Part shown: positions 1 through 5,435 of the stretch, in pieces
Position numbering within the stretch: position 1 is the first letter of the stretch
Layout: the number at the start of each line of letters is the position of its first letter
NCBI GenBank assembly: GCA_937901435.1
Contig: CALGTJ010000296.1
Span: 1-6,567 of the forward strand
DNA: 6,567 nt
DNA from: an uncultured Rhodobacter sp.
GTDB taxonomy: Bacteria > Pseudomonadota > Alphaproteobacteria > Rhodobacterales > Rhodobacteraceae
Reading direction: 5' to 3'
Notes under the pieces: generated by a model
Databases searched by the model: none
What the model saw: the letters and a program-made list of their open reading frames with translations, nothing else
Told to the model about the DNA's origin: nothing
Program-made: the position numbers and the translations under genes

Positions 1-1409
1 ACCGCGAGGGGCATTTTGGCCCTGCCGATATCCGCGATCACATCACTTTGCTTAGCGATTCCGTCAGCCCATGGAAGCTTTTTGAAGGCGCGACGGCCGT
101 CTATACGGTCAGTTCCGGCCTTGGGTTCGAGGCGATCTATGCCGGTCACAAGCCGCGCGTGTTCGGCCAGCCGTTCTATGGCGGATGGGGCCTTACCCAA
201 GATGAAAACCCCGTTGCCCGACGCGAGCGCCGATTGACCCGCGCGCAGTTATTTGCCGGGGCCATGGTGCTTTATCCGACATGGTACGACCCCTATCACG
301 ACCAGCTCTGCCCGTTGGAAGATGCGATCGCAACGCTTGAGGCACAGGCCAGAGCATGGCGCGCCGATCGTCAGGGCTATGTGGCAAGTGGAATGCGCCT
401 GTGGAAACGCAACCCCCTGCAACAGGTCTTTGGCCAACAGAAAAAGCTGCGTTTTCAGGATGATCCACCGCGCGCCATAGCTTTGGCACAGAAGGAAAAG
501 CGCAAAGTAATGGTATGGGCGGGTAAGGAAACCCCAGATTTTTTGCAAAACACCGTTCCCGTGGTGCGCATCGAGGATGGGTTTCTTCGGTCTCGTGGGC
601 TGGGCGCCGACTTGATCCCCCCGCTTTCACTGGTCAGCGATGACCTTGGCATTTACTACGATCCAACCCGACCCAGCCGGTTGGAAGATTTGATTGCAAC
701 CGCTGCAGCCATGCCGATCACCCGGTTGCGCCGCGCAGAGAAATTGCTGGCGAGTCTCACCAAGGCGCGCCTGTCGAAATACAATCTGGCAAAACAAAAC
801 GCTATGGATCTGCCCGAGGGACACCGCATTCTGGTCCCCGGACAGGTAGAGGACGACGCCTCGATCCGGAAAGGGTGCGACGGCGTGGCTAGGAATTCCA
901 CCCTCCTTCTGGCCGTACGCGCTGCCAATCCAGACGCCGTAATCCTTTATAAACCACATCCCGATGTCGAAGCAGGGTTGCGTCTTGGTACGCTGGACGC
1001 GGCAGCCACTGCAGTTGCGGATCGTGTTCTGCAACAGTGCGACCCGATTGCCCTGATCGAACAATGCGACGAGGTCTGGACGATGACTTCGCTTCTTGGG
1101 TTCGAGGCGCTCATTCGCGGCAAGCCCGTCACCTGTCTTGGCGCGCCCTTTTACGCCGGTTGGGGGCTGACGCAGGATCTGGGACCCACGCCGTCCCGTC
1201 GTCAGGTGCGCCCAAGCCTGATGGCTCTCGTCCATGCCGTACTGATCGAATATCCGCGTTATTTTGATCCGCTGACCAAACAACCTTGCCCGCCTGAGGT
1301 GGTGGTCAATCGCCTTGCGACGGGCCGCGTTCCAGCGCCAAATGCTGCAAACAGGGCTTTGGCCAAATTGCAGGGCATGCTGGCAAGTTATTCCTGGCTT
1401 TGGCGCTAG
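1..1409 (+). CDS. kpsC: KpsC-like capsular polysaccharide glycosyltransferase (5' partial)
   Basis: The reading frame is open from position 3, so the TTG at 48 is not the true start and the 5' end lies outside the window. The visible 468 residues compare with about 675 in E. coli KpsC, so roughly 200 N-terminal residues are missing. KpsC has two beta-Kdo transferase modules that build the poly-Kdo linker on the lipid anchor of ABC-exported capsules, at the cytoplasmic face of the inner membrane. The end of the first module is seen at 99-212 (SSGLGFEA, then GQPFYGGWGLTQD). The second module starts near 390 and carries EDGFLRS (573-593), PLSLVSDDLGIYYD, LVPGQVEDD (from 831), YKPHPD (948-965) and a second LGFEA...APFYAGWGLTQD block (1074-1187). 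The two blocks match at 21 of 38 residues. It ends in the CTAG shared with ribD. Family assignment is firm; acceptor and sugar are inferred from E. coli. Confidence 0.9.
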   Translation, partial: REGHFGPADIRDHITLLSDSVSPWKLFEGATAVYTVSSGLGFEAIYAGHKPRVFGQPFYGGWGLTQDENPVARRERRLTRAQLFAGAMVLYPTWYDPYHDQLCPLEDAIATLEAQARAWRADRQGYVASGMRLWKRNPLQQVFGQQKKLRFQDDPPRAIALAQKEKRKVMVWAGKETPDFLQNTVPVVRIEDGFLRSRGLGADLIPPLSLVSDDLGIYYDPTRPSRLEDLIATAAAMPITRLRRAEKLLASLTKARLSKYNLAKQNAMDLPEGHRILVPGQVEDDASIRKGCDGVARNSTLLLAVRAANPDAVILYKPHPDVEAGLRLGTLDAAATAVADRVLQQCDPIALIEQCDEVWTMTSLLGFEALIRGKPVTCLGAPFYAGWGLTQDLGPTPSRRQVRPSLMALVHAVLIEYPRYFDPLTKQPCPPEVVVNRLATGRVPAPNAANRALAKLQGMLASYSWLWR

Positions 1410-2521
1410 AAGTTGAGATCGCTCTCTGCGCGGTACCAGCGATGCATCACATCTGCGCCAATTTGTTGCGTATTTCGCAACCGGAACCGCGGCGCGGCTG
1501 AAAGGCTGTCGATCCCCATAGCTCCCAGCGCAGGTCGCCCCTCGACCCCTAGGGCAAGTCCGGCTGAGAAGACAACCAAGTCATCCACCAGATCCGCAGC
1601 CAACAGCGAAGCTGCCAAGGCGCCGCCGCCCTCGCAAAAGATCCGGGTCAGCCCCAGACCACCTATCGCCTGCAAGGCTGCCGCAGGATCGATTTGACGC
1701 GACCGATCAGAACTAACCGGGATCAGCCGGGCCCCAAGCCCTGCCCAGACATCACAAAGCCCTTTGTCTGCATCCTTGCCATGGCAGATCCAGACCGGCA
1801 CATCGCGCGCCGTTGACGCCAGTTTCCCGGAAAGCGGCAGATCCAAACGCCGCGACCAGACCAGTCGCACAGGCTGAAAGGACGCGCCCAACCCGCGCAC
1901 TGTCAACGATGGGTCATCTGCGCGCGCAGTCCCACCACCGACCAACACAGCGTCATGCCGCGCCCGCATCACATGCACCGCACGTCGCGCCTCTGGCCCC
2001 GTGATCCATTGGCTCTCGCCCGTTGCCGTCGCGATGCGTCCATCAAGACTAGTGGCAAGTTTCAAGGTCACCATGGGACGCCCCTGCGCGATGCGACGCA
2101 AGAACCCCTGTTGTTGATCCATAGCAAGAGGCCGTAAAAATTCGGTTACGATCTCTATCCCGGCATCACGAAGGTTGGAAATTCCTCGACCATCCACGCG
2201 CGGATCAGGGTCCGTCAGGGCAATAACCACCCGCGCCACCCCCGCAGCCATCAACGCATCCGCGCAGGGCGGCGTCTGGCCGTGATGAGAGCAGGGCTCG
2301 AGCGTCACATAAGCCGTCGATCCGTGCGCCGCTTCACCAGCTTGGGCAAGTGCCATTGTTTCCGCGTGGGGTCTGCCGCCTGGTTGCGTCCAGCCTCGAC
2401 CGATGATGCGCGAGCCCCGAACGATCACGCAACCCACCGCCGGGTTCGGCCAAACGCGACCCAGCCCTCGCTCTGCAAGGGCAAAAGCCAGTTTCATAAA
2501 ACGGTGGTCGGCGCTGCTCAC
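1406..2521 (-). CDS. ribD: Bifunctional diaminohydroxyphosphoribosylaminopyrimidine deaminase / 5-amino-6-(5-phosphoribosylamino)uracil reductase
   Basis: RibD catalyses two early cytosolic steps of riboflavin synthesis: deamination of the pyrimidine made from GTP by cyclohydrolase II, then NADPH-dependent reduction of the ribose. The 371-residue product has the usual two-domain length. The N-terminal deaminase has NPAVGCVIV (26-34), the zinc/catalytic motif HAE (52-54) and [11 protein letters not shown] (76-86), giving zinc ligands H52, C77 and C86 and catalytic E54. The reductase domain begins near 150 with [13 protein letters not shown], followed by GESQWITG and, late in the protein, the glycine-rich [11 protein letters not shown]. 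The GTG start is preferred: it overlaps the nrdR stop as GTGA and leaves the conserved D-H-R-F-M opening intact. The next ATG (residue 9) would cut into it. A GGAAG lies unusually close, one base from the GTG, so initiation may rely on coupling to nrdR. No other rib gene is visible downstream, because kpsC converges here. No FMN riboswitch is seen. Confidence 0.96.
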   Translation of the reverse strand: MSSADHRFMKLAFALAERGLGRVWPNPAVGCVIVRGSRIIGRGWTQPGGRPHAETMALAQAGEAAHGSTAYVTLEPCSHHGQTPPCADALMAAGVARVVIALTDPDPRVDGRGISNLRDAGIEIVTEFLRPLAMDQQQGFLRRIAQGRPMVTLKLATSLDGRIATATGESQWITGPEARRAVHVMRARHDAVLVGGGTARADDPSLTVRGLGASFQPVRLVWSRRLDLPLSGKLASTARDVPVWICHGKDADKGLCDVWAGLGARLIPVSSDRSRQIDPAAALQAIGGLGLTRIFCEGGGALAASLLAADLVDDLVVFSAGLALGVEGRPALGAMGIDSLSAAPRFRLRNTQQIGADVMHRWYRAESDLNF

Positions 2522-2985
2522 TCTTCCGGGGCGATGTGCGGACGCAATTCGCTTACGAAATCTTCAAAATCGTCTGCCGCTTGGAAGTTCTTGTAAACGC
2601 TTGCAAATCGCACGTAGGCGACGGTGTCGATCCGGGCAAGGCTCTCCATCACGATCTCGCCGATGGTCTTGGATGGAATATCCGTCTCGCCCATGCTCTC
2701 CAAACGGCGCACGATCCCGCTTATCATTTGATCCATCCGCTCTGGATCAATCGGACGCTTTTGCAGGGCGATGCGGATCGACCGTTCCAGCTTGTCCCGG
2801 TCAAAATCTTCGCGTTTGCCGCTGGACTTGATCACCACAAGGTCGCGCAATTGAACGCGCTCATATGTGGTAAAGCGGCCTCCGCACGCGGGGCAAAACC
2901 GACGGCGTCGGATTGCCACATGATCCTCGGCGGGCCGGGAATCCTTTACCTGAGTGTCGATATTGCCGCAAAAAGGACAGCGCAT
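2518..2985 (-). CDS. nrdR: Transcriptional repressor NrdR (zinc-ribbon/ATP-cone)
   Basis: NrdR is the nucleotide-sensing repressor of ribonucleotide reductase operons; it binds paired 16-bp NrdR boxes when its ATP-cone carries dATP/ATP. The 155-residue product is full length. It begins MRCPFCG, with zinc-ribbon cysteines C3, C6, C31 and C34 and the basic stretch RRRRF (26-30) between them, then GGRFTTYER. The ATP-cone spans about 49-139, starting [14 protein letters not shown] and ending [11 protein letters not shown]. The ATG is supported by GGGAG five bases upstream (2991-2995) and by the invariant family N-terminus. Its TGA overlaps the ribD GTG by four bases, so the two are almost certainly cotranscribed and translationally coupled; this nrdR-ribD order is common in proteobacteria. 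The nrd target genes are not in the window. A promoter should lie in the gap to its right; the best -10-like hexamer on its strand is GATTAT (about 3012-3017), with no convincing -35. Confidence 0.97.
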   Translation of the reverse strand: MRCPFCGNIDTQVKDSRPAEDHVAIRRRRFCPACGGRFTTYERVQLRDLVVIKSSGKREDFDRDKLERSIRIALQKRPIDPERMDQMISGIVRRLESMGETDIPSKTIGEIVMESLARIDTVAYVRFASVYKNFQAADDFEDFVSELRPHIAPEE

Positions 2986-3123
2986 GGCCTCTCCCTGAGT
3001 CGTAAGAGCCTATAATCCACATCGCTTTTAGGCGACACGCGACACATTGGGTAGAGGGGAATTCACGCCACAGGATATAGAGGGATTGGGGCAACAGCTT
3101 TGAGAATGGGCGCGTCGTAAGAC

Positions 3124-3147
3124 CCAAAATGGGCAGGACCCTTTTGG
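3124..3147. repeat. Bulged 9-bp inverted repeat, function unknown
   Basis: CCAAAA, a bulged T, GGG, a five-base loop CAGGA, then CCC and TTTTGG give a nine-base-pair stem with one bulge. Neither strand has a T-run after it, so it is not a typical intrinsic terminator. It lies about 140 bp upstream of nrdR and about 100 bp beyond the rpoD terminator. It could be part of the nrdR leader, part of a small RNA, or chance. Confidence 0.4.
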
Positions 3148-3250
3148 TGACACGCCTGATCGCGATGTTTGAAAAGGAAAAGCCTTGGCGCGGTTAATCC
3201 ATCAAGATTTGACGTTGAAATATGGCTCGCTTGTCGACTTAAATTGGCAG

Positions 3251-3294
3251 AAAAACACAAAATTAATGACCCCCACATATCCTGTGGGAGTCAT
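3251..3294 (-). terminator. Intrinsic terminator of rpoD
   Basis: On the minus strand, 24 bases after the rpoD stop, ATGACTCCCACA pairs with TGTGGGGGTCAT around the five-base loop GGATA (stem arms 3283-3294 and 3266-3277). A T-rich tail, TAATTTTGTGTTTTT (3251-3265), follows. All 12 pairs form on this strand, one of them a G-U wobble; on the plus strand the same position is an A-C mismatch. That asymmetry and the tail orient the terminator with rpoD. Confidence 0.9.
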
Positions 3295-3318
3295 CAAATA
3301 CATTCACCGGCCTCAGCC

Positions 3319-5310
3319 TTATTGATCCAAAAAGCTGCGCAGTTTGCGCGACCGGCTGGGGTGCTTGAGCTTGCGCAAGGCTTTCGCTTCGATCTGCCGG
3401 ATGCGCTCTCTGGTCACGCTGAACTGTTGGCCGACTTCTTCGAGGGTGTGATCCGTGTTCATGCCAATGCCGAAACGCATCCGCAGCACACGTTCTTCAC
3501 GAGGCGTCAGAGAGGCCAGAACCCGCGTTGTCGTCTCTTTCAGGTTTTCCTGAATAGCACTATCCAACGGCAAAATCGCGTTCTTGTCTTCGATGAAGTC
3601 GCCAAGCTGGCTGTCTTCTTCGTCGCCAATCGGGGTTTCCAAAGAAATCGGTTCCTTGGCGATTTTCATCACCTTGCGAACCTTTTCCAGCGGCATCTGC
3701 AGCTTTTCTGCCAGTTCCTCTGGGGTTGGTTCGCGGCCGATTTCGTGCAGCATCTGTCGACCGGTGCGCACCAGCTTGTTGATCGTCTCGATCATATGAA
3801 CCGGAATACGGATCGTGCGTGCCTGATCCGCGATAGAACGCGTAATCGCCTGACGAATCCACCATGTCGCATAGGTCGAAAATTTATAGCCCCGGCGATA
3901 CTCGAATTTATCGACGGCCTTCATAAGGCCAATATTGCCTTCTTGAATAAGATCAAGGAATTGCAGGCCGCGGTTCGTGTATTTCTTGGCAATGGAAATC
4001 ACCAGACGCAGGTTCGCCTCGACCATTTCCTTTTTGGCCTGACGCGCCTCTTTTTCGCCCTTCTGGACCTGCTGCACGATACGGCGGAATTCAGAGATAT
4101 CAACGCCAACATATTGACCGACCTGTGCCATTTCAGAGCGCAGATCTTCAATTTTTCCCATGGAGCGTTCGATCAACGCCTGCCAGCCCCGCCCCGCCTT
4201 CTCGCCCATCCGTTCAAGCCAGTTGGGGTCAAGCTCGTGGCCCTTGTATTCGTCAATGAACTCGCGGCGGTTGATACGCGCTTGATCCGCCAGTTTCACC
4301 ATATTCGAATCAATGACCATGATCCGGCGGTTGATGCCGTAAAGCTGGTCAATCAGCGCCTCGATCCGGTTGTTATGCAGGTGAAGTTCGTTCACCAACA
4401 CCACGATCTCCGAGCGAAGCTTTTGATATTTCTCTTCTTCTGCCGAAGAAAACGACCCGTCCTCATTCAGCGTCGCCGACATCCGCAGGTCTTGCATTTC
4501 CGCCAGAAACGAAAAGTCATCTGCGATACGATCCAGAATTTCGAGCACACGAGGCTTTAGAGCGGCCTCCATCGCGGCAAGCGACATATTGGCCTGCTCG
4601 TCTTCGTCATCGTCGTCGTCAACCTGAATCGGGTTGCCATCTGCGTCCAGTTCTTGCGTCGCTTCCTTCTTGGGCGCGGTGGCGGCGGCGCCAACGTTCA
4701 GCGTATCCACAACAGGTTCTGCCGCGCCTTCGCCATCTTCGTCCATCGTGCGGCCAAAGGTGGTTTCAAGATCGATCACATCGCGCAACAGAATGTCTTC
4801 GCTCAATAGTTCATCGCGCCAGATGGTAATCGCCTGAAAAGTCAGCGGGCTTTCGCAGAGGCCCGCAATCATCGTGTTGCGACCGGCCTCAATGCGTTTC
4901 GCAATCGCGATCTCGCCCTCGCGCGACAGCAACTCAACACTGCCCATCTCGCGCAGGTACATCCGAACCGGATCGTCGGTACGGTCCAGCTTTTCGGTTT
5001 CGCTGGCGGAAACCGCAATCTCGCGAGACGTGGATGCCGTCACCAGATCGGTTGCGCCTTTTTCCTCTTCCTCGGCTTCTTCTTCTTCGATGATGTTGAT
5101 GCCCATTTCAGAGAGCATCGACATAACATCTTCGATTTGTTCGGAATTCACCTGTTCCGGCGGCAGAACCGTGTTCAGCTGATCATAGGTGATATATCCG
5201 CGCTCTCGCGCTTCGGCGATCATTTTCTTGACGGCAGTCTGGCTCATGTCCAGCATGACTTCGCCGTCCTGATCGTCTTGCTTGCGGTCGTCATTATCTT
5301 TGGCGGCCAT
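3319..5310 (-). CDS. rpoD: RNA polymerase primary sigma factor RpoD (sigma-70)
   Basis: This is the housekeeping sigma subunit directing RNA polymerase to -10/-35 promoters. The 663-residue product carries every group 1 region. Region 1.1 lies at about 18-75 ([14 protein letters not shown]). Region 1.2 is at about 112-143 ([21 protein letters not shown]). A long non-conserved region (about 144-425) includes the acidic run DDDDDEDE (231-238). Region 2 is at about 428-505, with [46 protein letters not shown] and the -10 contact helix. Region 3 is at about 506-585 ([10 protein letters not shown]). Region 4 is at about 592-655, with the -35-binding helix-turn-helix [20 protein letters not shown] (622-641). 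The ATG is supported by AGGAG (5317-5321) six bases upstream. An acidic stretch EEEEAEEEE (75-83) ends region 1.1. Upstream is dnaG on the same strand, 125 bp away with no intervening terminator, so readthrough from dnaG plus a local promoter is likely. A strong terminator follows. Confidence 0.99.
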   Translation of the reverse strand: MAAKDNDDRKQDDQDGEVMLDMSQTAVKKMIAEARERGYITYDQLNTVLPPEQVNSEQIEDVMSMLSEMGINIIEEEEAEEEEKGATDLVTASTSREIAVSASETEKLDRTDDPVRMYLREMGSVELLSREGEIAIAKRIEAGRNTMIAGLCESPLTFQAITIWRDELLSEDILLRDVIDLETTFGRTMDEDGEGAAEPVVDTLNVGAAATAPKKEATQELDADGNPIQVDDDDDEDEQANMSLAAMEAALKPRVLEILDRIADDFSFLAEMQDLRMSATLNEDGSFSSAEEEKYQKLRSEIVVLVNELHLHNNRIEALIDQLYGINRRIMVIDSNMVKLADQARINRREFIDEYKGHELDPNWLERMGEKAGRGWQALIERSMGKIEDLRSEMAQVGQYVGVDISEFRRIVQQVQKGEKEARQAKKEMVEANLRLVISIAKKYTNRGLQFLDLIQEGNIGLMKAVDKFEYRRGYKFSTYATWWIRQAITRSIADQARTIRIPVHMIETINKLVRTGRQMLHEIGREPTPEELAEKLQMPLEKVRKVMKIAKEPISLETPIGDEEDSQLGDFIEDKNAILPLDSAIQENLKETTTRVLASLTPREERVLRMRFGIGMNTDHTLEEVGQQFSVTRERIRQIEAKALRKLKHPSRSRKLRSFLDQ

Positions 5311-5316
5311 GCGGCG

Positions 5317-5321
5317 CTCCT
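5317..5321 (-). promoter_or_regulatory. Ribosome-binding site of rpoD
   Basis: AGGAG on the minus strand, six bases before the ATG, is a near-consensus Shine-Dalgarno sequence. It fixes the rpoD start and lies only 14 bases downstream of the last inverted repeat arm, so leader structure could influence access to it. Confidence 0.85.
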
Positions 5322-5335
5322 ATGTCTTGCGCGGG

Positions 5336-5359
5336 GTGATTCGCCTAGTAGCGAATCAC
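5336..5359. repeat. Perfect 9-bp inverted repeat upstream of rpoD
   Basis: GTGATTCGC (5336-5344) and GCGAATCAC (5351-5359) are exact reverse complements around the six-base loop CTAGTA. In a minus-strand transcript this would be a stable hairpin just upstream of the rpoD ribosome-binding site. There is no T-tail, so it is not a terminator. The heptamer GATTCGC in each arm recurs in the neighbouring repeat. It may act as DNA (protein or methylation site) or as RNA. Confidence 0.85.
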
Positions 5360-5379
5360 ATAGCGCGAATCAGCGATTC
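5338..5379. promoter_or_regulatory. Cluster of four GANTC (CcrM-type methylation) sites before rpoD
   Basis: GATTC at 5338-5342, GAATC at 5353-5357, GAATC at 5367-5371 and GATTC at 5375-5379 are all GANTC, the target of the cell-cycle methyltransferase CcrM in Alphaproteobacteria. Centre spacings are 15, 14 and 8 bp. Elsewhere in the window the sites I noticed are scattered singly. The cluster lies 28-69 bp upstream of the rpoD start. A methylation-sensitive or GcrA-linked rpoD promoter is inferred; I could not identify a convincing -35/-10 pair in this spacer. Confidence 0.5.
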
Positions 5380-5381
5380 GC
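5365..5381. repeat. Perfect 7-bp inverted repeat upstream of rpoD
   Basis: GCGAATC (5365-5371) and GATTCGC (5375-5381) are exact reverse complements around AGC. The arms are the same heptamer as in the repeat at 5336-5359, giving four copies in 44 bases. In RNA, the copies of one hairpin could instead pair with those of the other, so alternative folds are possible. Confidence 0.85.
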
Positions 5382-5435
5382 ACATGGTTTAACCGTAAAT
5401 CTTAAGAGGTTCCTTAGCAAACCGTGTCACAAAGG

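Larger units (their letters stand above)
2986..3318. other. Intergenic region between rpoD and nrdR
   Basis: This 333-bp gap has no credible coding sequence on either strand. From the left it contains the nrdR ribosome-binding site, a GAGTC (CcrM-type) site at 2997-3001, a weak -10-like GATTAT for nrdR, a tandem duplicate of GCGACAC (3032-3045), a bulged hairpin (3124-3147) and the rpoD terminator (3251-3294). The only open stretches are very short (for example ten codons from the ATG at 3165 on the + strand, with no Shine-Dalgarno sequence). No tRNA fold was found by eye. The stretch 3150-3250 shows nothing I can assign. Confidence 0.6.
5311..5435. other. dnaG-rpoD spacer (rpoD leader/promoter region)
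   Basis: This 125-bp spacer has no terminator after dnaG. The dnaG-proximal half is relatively AT-rich on the minus strand (CTTAAGATTTACGGTTAAAC), which is where a promoter would be expected, but no hexamer pair with 16-18 bp spacing stands out. The rpoD-proximal half holds the two inverted repeats, the four GANTC sites and the ribosome-binding site. Confidence 0.6.

Noticed and set aside
627..1283. 218-codon minus-strand open frame inside kpsC
   Set aside because: It is opposite clearly conserved glycosyltransferase motifs, has no recognisable domain and no supporting ribosome-binding context.
3013..3021. DnaA-box-like TAATCCACA upstream of nrdR
   Set aside because: It is a single site with one mismatch to TTATNCACA and no second box nearby, so it is probably chance.
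3165..3197. Ten-codon open frame beginning ATG TTT GAA on the plus strand
   Set aside because: It has no Shine-Dalgarno sequence, no promoter evidence and no similarity I recognise; it is too short to support.
3209..3237. TTGACG as a plus-strand -35 element
   Set aside because: The hexamer 17 bases downstream (TGTCGA) matches the -10 consensus poorly and no plus-strand gene follows in the gap.
3169..4560. 463-codon open frame on the plus strand opposite rpoD
   Set aside because: It lies wholly antisense to the conserved core of rpoD, its translation has no recognisable domain, and its start region overlaps the rpoD terminator. Long antisense frames are common opposite GC-biased codons.
5390..5406. 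Possible CtrA site (TTAA half-sites) in the dnaG-rpoD spacer
   Set aside because: TTAA and TTAA are separated by nine bases (TTAACCGTAAATCTTAA), whereas the CtrA consensus needs seven.
5411..5426. Short inverted repeat GGTT...AACC after dnaG as a terminator
   Set aside because: There are only four paired bases and no T-run, so it does not support termination between dnaG and rpoD.
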